From: Agaricus subrufescens
Lineage: Eukaryota > Basidiomycota > Agaricomycetes > Agaricales > Agaricaceae
Length of the DNA stretch: 64,000 nt
NCBI GenBank assembly: GCA_029945375.1
Contig: CM057066.1
Span: 620,001-684,000, forward strand
Reading direction: 5' to 3'
Below are positions 10,249 through 21,346 of the stretch, piece by piece; the first letter of the stretch is position 1, and each line of letters opens with the position of its first letter. The notes beneath the pieces are model-generated. The model had not been told where the DNA came from. It saw nothing but the letters and a program-made list of their open reading frames with translations, and searched no databases. Position numbers and translations under genes: made by a program.

Positions 10249-11839
10249 TTAAATCAATTTCAAAGTAATAGTTCTGTGTGTACTGACAACATAGGGAGTG
10301 ACTGTTCCCATTCTTGTATCATTCTCTTTCCAACAATATGGACAGGTAAATTTGCCAAGATTAGGCTGTGTTGCAATGTCACCAAGGCATTTGTAACAAA
10401 CAGCATGGTGACATTGGCAGAGATATAAGTCTCCTCCATTGAGACAACATGAACACCACTAAGAAATCATTAGACAGATAGAAATTGAACATGGAAATAA
10501 TAATCACAGAACTAGCTTGAGACTCATCAATTTCCTAGCAGACCATCAGAAAAGGGTGCTAGTATATTCAAAAAATTACTCATTTACATCATCTTCATGC
10601 TCAGAACTATCAATGTCCATCAAGTCATCATCCCCTCCCAAACCAAGATCAGCAAGAGAAGACTTGCTAGCTTCACCACCTGCCACATAGCTAACACCAG
10701 CCCTATGATGCAACCTACATTTTCTAGCCCCATGTGATTTCTTCTTCAAGGCCTTATCTCTAACATCATGCTCCTTCTCTTTTACAGCTTTTTTCCACTC
10801 AACCCTAACTGTAGCATCCCACTTGAACCGACCACGACAATTAAGAAGTTTGGGAGGAAGATTGGGAATAGCAGAATGCCCTTACAAAAATATAAGTATA
10901 AGAATGTGTTATATAGATTTGAACTTACTGATTACCCTTCCACCAGGAACTTGACCACCACTAGATGCTGATAAAAGTATAAGAAAGTGTTACACAACAA
11001 TGAAACTTTTACTTACTATCTTGAACTTCAGTAGTAGTGGTACTAGTAGTACCATCAGAAACCTGACCACTAACAAGAGCTTATAATATTATAAGAAAGT
11101 GTTACACAAAAATGAAACTTTTATTTACTATCTTGAACTTCAGTAGTAGTGGTACTAGTTGTACCACCATAAACCTGACCACTAACAGAAGCTTATAATA
11201 TTATAAGAAGATGTTATACAACAAATAGAAATCATACTTACAATCTTGAACTTGAGTAGTGGTGGTACTAGTAGTACCACCATAAACCTGACCACTAACA
11301 GAAGCTTATAATATTATAAGAAGATGTTATACAACAAATAGAAATCATACTTACAATCTTGAACTTGAGTAGTGGTGGTACTAGTAGTACCAGGCTCTTA
11401 TAAGAATATCAGGATAAGCTATACTTGTTATTATGAAATACTCACCAACTTCACTAACACTTTCTTGCTGCTCCATTCTACCCTCTATAATACTGGTAAA
11501 AATAGAGAATCAAGATATGAGAAATTACTTACTAGACTTGTGACACAGTTTGCGACCTCTGCCCTTACCTTTACCTCTATTGTTATGAGTGGCAGCAGCC
11601 TGTTGGCCATCAATAGCACTGGCCAAGGAGTTGGTAAAAGTTTGGTTCCTGGCCAAGTTTCTCCTAGCCCTAGAAGAGTGAACAGGGGCAGGAGTGATAA
11701 CAGAGGCAGAAGCAGGAGCAGGAGTGACAACAGAGGCAGAAGCAGGAGCAGGAGTAGGAGCAGGAGGGACAGAGGGTCTCTGAGGTGTAGAGGAGGTATG
11801 AACAGGGCCTTGTGCAATAACAGAGGACATTTCAGACAT
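10249..11839 (-). CDS. PHD-like zinc-finger protein with amplified exons
   Basis: Ten exons (11839-11533, 11484-11446, 11396-11355, 11304-11242, 11191-11129, 11079-11017, 10967-10929, 10880-10588, 10534-10508, 10458-10249) total 1,146 nt, giving 381 aa with no stop. The N-terminus is Pro/Ala/Ser-rich. Three consecutive 63-nt exons plus a shorter relative encode near-identical SGQVYGGTTSTTTT-type peptides. A basic stretch (FKWDATVRVEWKKAVKEKEH, KKKSHGARK) and an acidic DDDLMDIDSSEHEDD tract follow. The C-terminus has CSCCLNGGDLYLCQCHHAVC, then CPYC, a PHD/ADD-like zinc finger of the type that reads histone tails. The stop touches the stop of the upstream convergent gene. A chromatin role is inference. 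Weak points are the very short exons and the small last introns. Confidence 0.6.
10972..11400. repeat. tandem exon-intron repeats, about 112-bp period
   Basis: Four consecutive copies of an exon plus its intron lie inside the PHD-finger gene. Each unit contains a 63-nt exon (42 nt in the outermost) and about 50 nt of intron with its own splice sites. The two rightmost copies are almost identical, including intron sequence, so the latest duplication is recent. Exon length is a multiple of three, so copy number can change without breaking the frame. Confidence 0.85.
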
Positions 11840-12879
11840 GGTGGGCAGAGGCAAGGAAGAATGATGGGTGGTCAGAAAATTTTCATCTTATATATGGTCA
11901 GGTTTGTAAAATCACATGAGCAAACATGTTTGGATTACCTGGGTCCTCAGATAATTAAACTAACAAAGTTCTCCCTTGGAAAATTAAACTAACACAGTTT
12001 CTCCTCATAAAATCAAACCAACAAAGTTTCCCCTTATAAAATCAGACTGACAGAGTTTCCCCTTATAAAATCAAACTGACAGGGATTCCCCCTCTATCCA
12101 TGATAATAGATATGCTTTGATACATTATTAAGAATTCAAAGTTAAAAAACTATACTAAAAAAGTTAGATGGCATGAAACAGGCAGGCCCTCCTGTCTCAG
12201 GTCATATAACTATAAGTAAGAAGAGTATACTAAAAGTACAACACTATGATACACCTATAGCTAATATACAAATGGCTGAGTAGCAATGATGAGTATAAGA
12301 TGATATCTTTACAGGGTAGAAATACTTACAACAGAACAGTAGTGTCAAACAAAAAATAGTCTTGCAGAGGGGCAGGCTCACCTGTAAGCATAGTCAACAT
12401 AGGCCAAATTAAAATTACACAAGTACCTGATATTTAGATTCTGTGGCTTTGATACCACAAAGGCAGTAGAAGCCACATGCATACAGCCTGTTAAGCCTAA
12501 TGAGTAAAGTAATGTAACCAAGGGTGGACACAAAATGGGGACTTGCACAAGATCAAGAACTGAAAACAAGAATGCAAGACTGAATAAATCAAGCAGTACA
12601 CAAATACTGTAAGACACATCATCAGCAGATGGGCTCATGGACACAAGAGATACCACAAACCAAGCCAGGGCATCAAGGAAGGCAGGGAGGAGCCATAAAA
12701 AGCAAGTCGGATAAGGATAAGGGCCTGTGACACTTGAGTACAACAAAATCATATATATAAAAGACTGACCTCAAAACATTGAAAGAAGATTTGCATCAAC
12801 AACAGACTTGAGGCTAGGTCATGCAAAAAGAGGAGAGCATGTGTTTGATCTTTTAAATTGAGGTCAGATGACCACAAAC
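11840..12879. other. non-coding stretch of the element
   Basis: AT-rich with no supported gene. Short tandem copies of a motif containing AAACTAACAAAGTTTCCCC-like text lie at about 11946-12090. A 124-codon open frame on the minus strand (12752-12378) is hydrophobic but shows no family resemblance and no clear context. I do not call it. Confidence 0.5.
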
Positions 12880-13190
12880 AAGTAAAAGGATGAATGCTTA
12901 CATGACAAGCAGAATATAGTACAGGTTAGAGGCACATCACATCGTGAAGAGGACCATGTGTACACTATGAGACTAAGTGCTTGACACTGATCAAACGAAC
13001 ACAAACAAGTAAAAGGATGTGTGCTTACATGACAAGCAGAATATACTACAGGTTAGAGCAATGTCACATCGTGAAGAGAACCACGGGAGTACTACAAGAC
13101 TAAGTGCTTGACACTGATTAGATGAACATAGACAAGCAAAAGAATCAATACTCACATGAAAAAAGGGGATATAGTACAGATGACACTGTG
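12880..13190. repeat. tandem repeat, about 127-bp period
   Basis: Copies start near 12880, 13007 and 13133, each beginning AAGTAAAAGGAT or a close variant. They contain TGCTTACATGACAAGCAGAATAT and CACATCGTGAAGAG-type segments. The third copy is shorter and diverged. Confidence 0.85.
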
Positions 13191-13780
13191 ACAGTGGCAG
13201 ATCCCTGAATGGTCAAGCAGGGGCAATGGATAGAATAGATCAGAGTGTAGATAAGCCACCTGATAGATACCTAAAGGCTATGAATGAATTAGAGAGCTGT
13301 GAATAAGAAGCACGGGATAAAATGACCAACAGTGCACCAGGTGCCTAACAAGCACCTTTATTGCAATGCTGTGACAGTGGAAAAAGAGTGCAGAGAAGCT
13401 CAAGCATCATAAAGTGGGGACATGGTCTAGGATAAATGAAAGCGCAGAGAGACCACCAAAGAGACACCTAACAGTTATGGATAGTTAGAGAGCAAATAGG
13501 GGATGTGGGATACAATAAATGATAACGCACCAAGTTCCAAACAAATACCTGTCGTGATGCTGTGACCTTGAAAAAAGAGCGCAGAGAGGCTTGAGCATCA
13601 TAAAGTGGGGACAAGGGATAAGATAAACGAAAGCGCACAGGCCACTAAATAGATACCTAAAGTGACGAACAATTAGAGATCAAATGTGGAGTGCAGAATA
13701 CAATAAATGGTGGCGCACCGAGTTCCTAACAGACACTTGTCGTGATGCCGTGACCTTGGAAGAATAATGCGAAAAGAGAT
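13186..13780. repeat. tandem repeat, about 189-bp period, CpG rising rightward
   Basis: Equivalent points lie near 13183, 13369, 13559 and 13747 (GCTGTGACAGTGG to GCCGTGACCTTGG). The copies share the CATCATAAAGTGGGGACA and GCACCAAGTTCC/GCACCGAGTTCC segments. CpG sites are scarce in the left copies and frequent in the right ones. Confidence 0.85.
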
Positions 13781-15130
13781 GGCTCGAAAATCGTAAGTGC
13801 TTCTGCGGACTCCCCACGATCCCTCCGCTGAAGCGAGAGGCACGGTCAGCACATGTTGATGCAGCCCGTGGTGAGGACATCCCCGAGTTCACACCACAAC
13901 TGACACAGGGGTCAAGCGGGTCTGTGAGTGGTCGGAGAGGCTGAAGAACCTCAGCCAAACTGGCCGAGGGTGTTCCAATCACACCCAATCTACGAAGTCG
14001 ACATGTCTTTTCCAAGCCTCATTGTGGGGGCGCCTAACCGCAACTAGACCGTACTCAGGCAAAACAACAGCAAGAAGGGGGACAGAACGGCAAATGATCT
14101 GAGGGGAGGGGGGTGAAAGTCGAGGAAAAGGCCTACCCGAACATACATTATTCTTTTTATTGCATGCCCTGTGGGTGGCGCCACTGATAACACCACGCAT
14201 TTAATCGCGCTGCCATCGTCGCTAAGTCGAAGCAGGGTCGGGGCAGGGTCCTATCGCAGCAGCTTGGATCATTTCATCGCGCTGCCATCGTCGCCAAGTC
14301 AAAGCAGGGTCGTTCCTATTGCAGCTGTCAGCGTCCCGCATGCCAAGCTAGGCAAGTCAACTAGGCAAGTCAACGCGATGTGGATGACAAAAACATGACA
14401 TACTTTATTTGCAGCTCTACTTGCAGCTCTTCGTCAGCCTGGTACTCGATGGCTGCTATCAACAGTCTATGCACAAAATACTCAAACGGACACTACCGGA
14501 GCGCCATCAGCTGACTTTCCCAAAGTGGTTAGCTGCGGCATTCGGTAGCAGTTGCCCTTCCGGCATACTGTCCCAAACTCTATTGGCCGTTCAGGGTAGG
14601 GTTTGCGTGTGCTCGCGTGAACTAACTGTGAAACAACTACATGGCAGGATGCATTTTAATCTCAATTCAAGGCGAGAACTATGAAAGACTAACAACCATA
14701 TGAGCGGTATGAATCTTAGTTTTTCTTGAAGGCAACAACTATACTAAGACGGTGGCCATTCTATGAACGGTTTTCATATCGCTTGACAGAATGGAAGGAC
14801 TAATAGGCAAGCGAACAAAATGTATTTCTACATACCGATTTGGGCGGTACCCAGGACCACCAAAATCGGAATGGCTCTCTTAACCACCAGAGTATCGAGC
14901 ATATCGTCTCTCGATACTTGTTTTGTCACAACATCCTCGAGTATGTCTATGTAGTTGGGTGGTACGCCATAGGGCGTCGCTAAATAAAATTTGATTCATA
15001 TCGAATCAAATCAAAGCCTTCATTAATGTGTCGAGGACATCGTTACCTGGTGTGACGATCACTGATTTCCCTTGTTAACTTATACCAAAACAGTCAACTA
15101 CGTCAAATCGTTAGGTTGCCTGCCCTCTGA
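13680..15130. other. CpG-rich core of the AT-rich element, no supported gene
   Basis: Base composition changes abruptly here, with many CpG dinucleotides. Minus-strand open frames at 14015-13680 and 14200-13979 encode arginine- and serine-rich peptides without recognised domains. They are probably chance frames in GC-rich DNA, though a spliced gene cannot be excluded. A short direct repeat (ATCGCGCTGCCATCGTCG) occurs at 14205 and 14278. 14400-15130 holds nothing I can support. Confidence 0.5.
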
Positions 15131-16920
15131 TTACGACGATCGCGACTCGCTATGCTACAGAACTGTCAAGCCATCGCTGTGCGTGGTCCATGCGCAGATC
15201 AGACGCAAGATCGCGGCCATGCGCAAGTGAGAATACATGATCACGGTCATCAAGGCCACTATACTTTATCCTATGCCGTCGATTACAGCCCTTGCACTCC
15301 GCTTCATTGATGCCACAGAACCTGAAGAGATCCCGCAATGAGCGCCGTAATGGTACGTATCTGTATTAAGATTCGCACCTCGCTGACATCTGTCTTGGTA
15401 ACACAGGACAAGGTCATGCTGTGATCAGCGGGTATCACAGCAAGACCACGGCTCCCCCTCACGATGACATGCGATCATCATTCTATCATTGTACTTGGTC
15501 CATGCGCAGGTCAGCCGCAAGATCGCGGCCACGCACAGGCGAGAATACATGATCACGGCCATCGCGGCCATCATATTATTATCCCCTGCCATTGATCACA
15601 ACCCTTGCACCCTGTTTCATTGACGCTGCAGAACCTGAAAGAGATCCCGCAATGAACGTCGTAATGGTACGTATCTGTATTAAGATTCGCACCTCGCTGA
15701 CATCTGTCTTGGTAACACAGGACAAGGTCATGCTGTGATCAGCGGGTATCACAGCAAGACCACGGCTCCCCCTCACGATGACATGCGATCGTCATTCTAT
15801 CGTTGTACTTGGTCCATGCGCAGGTCAGCCGCAAGATCGCGGCCACGCACAGGCGAGAATACATGATCACAGCCATCGTGGCCATCATATTATTATCCCC
15901 TGCCATTGATCACAACCCTTGCACCCTTTTTCATTGACGCCGCAGAGATCCCGCAATGAACGTCGTAATGGTACGTATTTATGTTAACATTCATACTTTG
16001 CTGACATCTATCTTGGCAACAATACACGACAAGGTCATGCCGTGATCAGCGGGTATCTGATCACAGCAAGACCACAACTCCCCCTCACAATAACATAGGA
16101 TCATCATACCATTGTTGTACATGGTCCATGCGCAGGTTAGACGTAAGATCACGGCCATGCGCAGACAGAAAACATCATGCCATTATCTTATGCCGTTGAT
16201 CACGGCCATTACACCCTGCTAAATTGATGCCGTAGAACGTCACAGAGATCCCGCAATGAAATCTATAATGGTATGTATTCATTTGTGTTAATTTTCACAC
16301 TCTCAACACTCATCTTGATAACGATCTGATAACAATACGCAACAAAGTCGTGCCGTGATTAGTGGGTATCTGATCATGGCAAGACCACACCTATTGCACC
16401 TCGCGATGTCACAGCATCATCATGTTGTTGCTCTACATGTCCATGCGCAGGCAGAATGCATGGTCATGGCCATCACAGCCATCATGCCCTTATCCTATGC
16501 CATTGATCACGGCCACTACACCCAGCTACATCAACTCTGCAGAACATCAAAGAGATCCCGCAATGAAATCTGTAATGGTACATATTCATTTGTATGGATA
16601 TTCACACTTCGCTGACATTCATCTTAATACCCAACACACAATAATATCATGCCGTGATCCGTGGACATCTGATCAAGGCAAGACTATGGCCATCACACCT
16701 CATGATGGCAAGACATCATCATGCAATCACTGTACTTGTGCAGGCAAAATGTAAGGTCAGCAAAAAATACACAATTGTGACTGTTGCAGCAGCCACACCA
16801 TCATCTCAATAGACAACACAGAACATTGCATGATGATAGGGGACATCTGATCACAGCAAAATCATAGCCATGATACCAAGGCCAATGTCATCATCCTGTC
16901 ATCACTGTAGTGTGATTGGT
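15130..16920. repeat. tandem repeat, about 310-bp period, five to six copies decaying rightward
   Basis: Equivalent points (GACAAGGTCATGC) fall at 15407, 15721 and 16028, periods 314 and 307, with weaker copies near 16340, 16650 and 16830. Shared blocks are GGTCCATGCGCAGG, GAGATCCCGCAATGAA and GATCAGCGGGTATC. The copies at about 15480 and 15790 are nearly identical. From there rightward the copies lose CpG sites progressively, as CG becomes TG or CA. Confidence 0.9.
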
Positions 16921-17435
16921 GTGCAGAGAAAAGTAGATGTAGATTTAATCATGGCCACTGTACTTCACAAAGCTGTACTATCAAGCATGGTATGTAAACA
17001 GTGAACAGTGATATACATGCTTACACCCCAGTAGTCTGACTCCAAGTTCTGAATTACAGTATATGGTAGCTACTCCTTTCCCAAAGTGGTAGAATACTTG
17101 AGTAAAATATTTTGTTATCATGAAACCCTAGAATGTTAATTTAAGCCATGTGGTTTCTATAAAATAATTATCCCATGGTCATGCCACTATCCCTGCATGT
17201 CACAATTCATGCTGTCAGTCCTATAGACATGCTGTAATTCTATATACCAAATTCCTGGGACTACTAGCTTGCTTCCCTAGCTAGATTAATTTTCTAAGAG
17301 CAGCTACTGATGCCATCCCATAGTTCACTAAGATAGGGCATAATGAAATTGCTTAAATACCTGTTGTTCAGTAGAATTCAACTGACCCTTCAGTGCTATT
17401 TTGCTTGCTCTTGAAAAAACTCTTGTCTACTCAAC
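16921..17435. other. spacer before the 17.4-kb gene
   Basis: AT-rich and CpG-poor. No gene is supported. It must contain the promoter of the following gene. A single AGTAGAATTC half-palindrome at 17371-17380 resembles the satellite core. Confidence 0.4.
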
Positions 17436-19071
17436 ATGTCTTCAGACCTTACTCAATACAGTCAGTATCAAATGATTATATTTAATCAAGATTACTGACA
17501 GTAATTCTTAGCCTTTTTACAGTTGAAGGAAGAAGAAAAGACTTTACTTGCAGGTATCAAAGACCAACAAGATCGTTTGGAACTTGCTCAGGCAAAGAAA
17601 AAAACTCCCAAATGTCAAAGTATGCTATTTTTATGGTTATCTAGATACTTATTGAAATAATGAATATCTTTAGAAAACATAAAGTCTATAACTATGACTA
17701 TTAAAAACAGGAAAAAGCGCTTGGACAGTATTCAAGAGCTACTGAAAAGCCTGTATGAAGATGAGGCTACAACTGATGCAGCCTCAGTATCTGCTGTAAC
17801 TGATGAGATCTCAACTTCAGTCTTTACCCAATCTCAGCATAACTCCCCTACCCCTCCAGTTGAAGAAGATATACCAGCCACTATTGCATCACCTACCTCT
17901 AAAACTGCTTCAACTTCCATGGCTCCTGTTTTGGCATCTGCTCAGTCTTTCCAATCTACTACTCCTCTTAACAGTCCACCTGGTCCAGCTATTTCTGGAT
18001 TTTTCTCTGATGAGGATGATGATGAATATCAACCATATACTGGAACTGCCAAATATGTGGAAATTGATGGTCCTGATGAAACTATGAAACTTTTGACTCC
18101 TGAAAACAAAGAATCCTGTGAGTTTAAATTGTTCAAACAAATTTGACATTATCTTGACTATTTCCAGTATTTAGAAATTTGAAAAGACAAGCTGATTATG
18201 ACTCTTCAAGCTCAGAAGTGACTATACCAGGTAATTTCTTTGAAGCTCTATTGGTTGTTTTTTTTATAATGGCATTGTAGAATTGAAAAAAGGAAAAGAA
18301 AAGGCAAAATCCAAGGGGCCTAACAAAAAAGCCAAGTCTGAGCCAAAGCAATACAGCCACAGTATGTATTTCATACTATTCAATATCTACTTCTTAATCA
18401 TATTTGAAACAGCTGAAGGAATCAAAATCTTAATGGATTGGCTTACTGCTCAAGTCTATGAAAAGCCATATATTCCAACTGCTCTCAAGAACCAAGTCAG
18501 GAAAAATCCTCCGACGGCTGAACTAGGAAAAAATCCTGGATTTCTGCCAGAAGCATACACTACTACCCAGGCCCTTACTTTGGAGATGCTTACCAATGAA
18601 TCTGGCAATACTATCTGCATTCATCATGACTTGAAAGACAGAGTTACATCACATGTTGATGGTTCCCAGTCTATGGCAGATATCCAGATTTATGGTGTTC
18701 CAGTTCCTAGGATGATGAAGACTAGAAAAATTTCTAGAAAACAAGTTGAGGGGTATTTCTCTTGTGGTTGTGCTATTGAAACTGCTATTGTAGGGGCTGC
18801 TCTCTGGAAGAGCTGGGAGATTTCTTCTTTCATCAAGAATAGTAAAGTCACTGAGGGGTTTGGTTCACAACCCCTCAATCCAAGGAACACTGTTTTCATT
18901 ATTCAAAACTTGGATAGACTTTGGGGTATCAAGAGTACAGATTTTTTCAGTGGGTCTATAGGAGACAAGGAAGCAGCTGAGAAGATGATGATGAAGAAGG
19001 CTATAGGACATATTAGCAATGCTTACTATGAGAGGTTTGGAGTCAGTCTAAATGTAGGGGAGTTGTTGTAG
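17436..19071 (+). CDS. uncharacterised protein of the AT-rich element
   Basis: Exons 17436-17460, 17512-17619, 17674-18117, 18168-18230, 18281-18361 and 18413-19071 total 1,380 nt, giving 459 aa without stops. The N-terminal part is a charged coiled-coil-like helix (LKEEEKTLLAGIKDQQDRLE, then KNRKKRLDSIQELLKSLYED). A Ser/Thr/Pro-rich linker, an acidic patch (SDEDDDEYQPY) and a lysine-rich patch (KKGKEKAKSKGPNKKAK) follow. The C-terminal domain of about 220 residues is globular, including DWLTAQVYEKPYIPTALKNQ, SCGCAIETAIVGAALWKSW and NAYYERFGVSLNVGELL. I do not recognise it. It ends about 60 bp before the right satellite array. It is intact, unlike two of the other element genes. Confidence 0.65.
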
Positions 19072-19137
19072 ATGATAATGAATTCTGATGTTGTGCACTA
19101 TCAAAATATGAGGTTATTGTGTGACAAATTTCCTATG

Positions 19138-20113
19138 TCAGTAGGATCCTACTACACACAGTTATTCTTGATAAGTAGAATTCTACTGCACACAGTTATT
19201 CCCCATCAGTAGAATTCTACTGCACACAGTTATTCCCCATTGGTAGAATTCTACTGCACACAGTTATCTGCCATCAGTAGAATTCTACTGCACACAGTTA
19301 TCTGCCATCAGTAGAATTCTACTGCACACAGTTATCTGCCATCAGTAGAATTCTACTGCACACAGTTATCTGCCATCAGTAGAATTCTACTGCACACAGT
19401 TATCTTCGCCATCAGTAGAATTACTGTACACAGTTATCTGCTTATCAGTAGAATTCTACTGCACACAGTTATTCCCCATCGGTAGAATTCTACTGCACAC
19501 AGTTATCTGCCATCAGTAGAATTCTACTGCACACAGTTATCCCACATCAGTAGAATTCTACTGCACACAGTTATCCTACATCAGTAGAATTCTACTGCAC
19601 ACAGTTATTCCCCATCGGTAGAATTCTACTGCACACAGTTATTCCCCATTGGTAGAATTCTACTGCACACAGTTATTCCCCATCAGTAGAATTCTACTGC
19701 ACACAGTTATTCCCCATCAGTAGAATTCTACTGCACACAGTTATTCCCCATCAGTAGAATTCTACTGCACACAGTTATTCCCATCAGTAGAATTCTACTG
19801 CACATGGTTATCCTCCATTCAGTGGTTCTACCGCACACAGTTATTCCTCATCGGTAGAATTCTACTGCACACAGTTATTCCCTATTGGTGTAATTCTACT
19901 GCACACAGTTGCCCTCATCAGTAGAATTCTACTGCACACAGTTATCTGCCATCAGTAGAATTCATCGCACACAGTTATCTGCCATCAGTAGAATTCTACT
20001 GCACACAGTTATCCCACATCAGTAGAATTCTACTGCACACAGTTATTCCCCATCGGTAGAATTCTACTGCACACAGTTATCTGCCATCAGTAGAATTCTA
20101 CTGCACACAGTTA
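19138..20113. repeat. right satellite array, 34-bp period, inverted relative to the left array
   Basis: About 29 units of AGTAGAATTCTACTG plus a CACACAGTTATCTGCCATC or CACACAGTTATTCCCCATC spacer. Read on the minus strand, the unit ends in ATAACTGTGTG before the palindrome, which parallels ATATTGTGTG/ATATTGTGAG in the left array. So the two arrays are related in inverted orientation. The innermost unit uses a TAGGATCCTA palindrome. The array stops at a TA used by the Tc1/mariner-like insertion. Confidence 0.95.
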
Positions 20114-20458
20114 CAGTGGGCAACAAAACCTTTCCAATGTTTTGTACATTTGTAAAGAACATGCTATAGCAGTCCAAATAAATTGTGTAAAATCATGAAA
20201 ATATACAGGAAGGTACATCAGCATCTTGTTTACATGTATGTACAATTCTGTGGCTGTGCTTTGGATTTAAGTTCAGTTTCAAGGGGGTTTAAGATTGAGG
20301 ACCATTGGAAAAGTTTTGTTGCTGCTCATTTCAAAGACAGAAAAGGCTAATTGCTGGAGCTTGCAATGATGTTTGTCAGTTGAAAGTGTTACATAATAAT
20401 ATTCTTATGTTGCTTTCACTATCCTGTGACAAGTCACAACTGTTATGTCACACCAAAC
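20114..20458. repeat. left terminal inverted repeat of the Tc1/mariner-like element
   Basis: 345 bp, pairs with 21347-21691 in inverted orientation, with few mismatches and no indel seen. Confidence 0.9.
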
Positions 20459-21346
20459 CACTTCCAATATTTGAAAAACATTTACTTGATTATTATATAA
20501 GAAATTGTTATTTAGTCAAATGTTTTTAGTGATAATTTTGTATCTGGTCTCAGAAAAGTTAGCTTGGAACATAATCACACTTATATGATGTGATTAGACC
20601 AGTTTCAGCTGTTTTTGTAGATGTTTTTCAATGTATAGTCTTATTAAAATATTATATTATCTACTTTTTGGTCACAAATCTCTGGATTCCTAGGTGGTTC
20701 TCATCCTAAAATTTACTATAGGAGTCTCTAGTGTTCTAATCTTTAATTCTGTTACCCCTAAAGTGTAGTCAAATGTTTTAATTTACCTGGAAACAGCTTG
20801 CAATGTTAGTGTAATATGATAGAATCAGGGGTATACATGTGGACTTATGAAAAACAAGTTTTGATGGATTAAATAATTATGTTATAGGTTTAATATACTA
20901 GAATAAGTACCTTGTAACAAAGTCAATATAGTTCAATAGTAAGAATAAGAAGAAAAAGGCTAAATCAAAATGGCATATAGAGATAAAGTAATTTACAAGA
21001 GGTAATACAGTTATCTGCAACTGTACACTCAGTAACTGAATTGAAATTGCTATGGATATTATATATAGAGTAAATGCTCATGTTTTGAAAGTAAATTTGA
21101 GATACTAACATCCAAGCAGCTTTCAAAATTTTACATAAAAAAAGAAGAAATTGTGTTTTCTAGTGAAAAATGGTACAAATACACTGGAAATGATCAAGAG
21201 AATAGCCCCAAGATGTCATGCACATACTTTTGAATGATAAATAGCCCATTTGCACACAAGTAAGCAACTTTAACCTAGGTATGAGATGAGAAGGCTTCAA
21301 AGTTTCAAGCAATAGGAGACTTAGACTATTTTCCAAATTACAGGGC

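Larger units (their letters stand above)
3540..20113. mobile_element. putative satellite-bounded AT-rich element carrying four genes
   Basis: About 16.6 kb of AT-rich, mostly CpG-poor DNA lies between two 34-bp-period satellite arrays that share a 16-bp palindrome and are inverted relative to each other. It holds four intron-rich genes (6072-7368 minus, 7674-10248 plus, 10249-11839 minus, 17436-19071 plus) and tandem repeats around a CpG-rich core. Base composition and gene style differ sharply from the host genes on either side. No DDE transposase, tyrosine recombinase, helicase or reverse transcriptase is visible between the arrays. That the whole block is one element is inference. The right edge abuts a truncated retroelement and the left edge lies next to broken host genes, so neither target duplications nor exact ends can be shown. 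It could instead be a satellite-rich heterochromatic block. Confidence 0.45.

Noticed and set aside
11485..11817. Leucine-rich minus-strand frame
   Set aside because: It is a shifted reading of the Pro/Ala/Ser-rich first exon of the PHD-finger gene.
12378..12752. Hydrophobic 124-codon minus-strand open frame in the AT-rich element
   Set aside because: No family resemblance, no splice partner, and hydrophobicity is expected of chance frames in this composition.
13680..14200. Arg/Ser-rich minus-strand frames as a gene
   Set aside because: No domain and no consistent exon joining; the frames are explained by high GC content.
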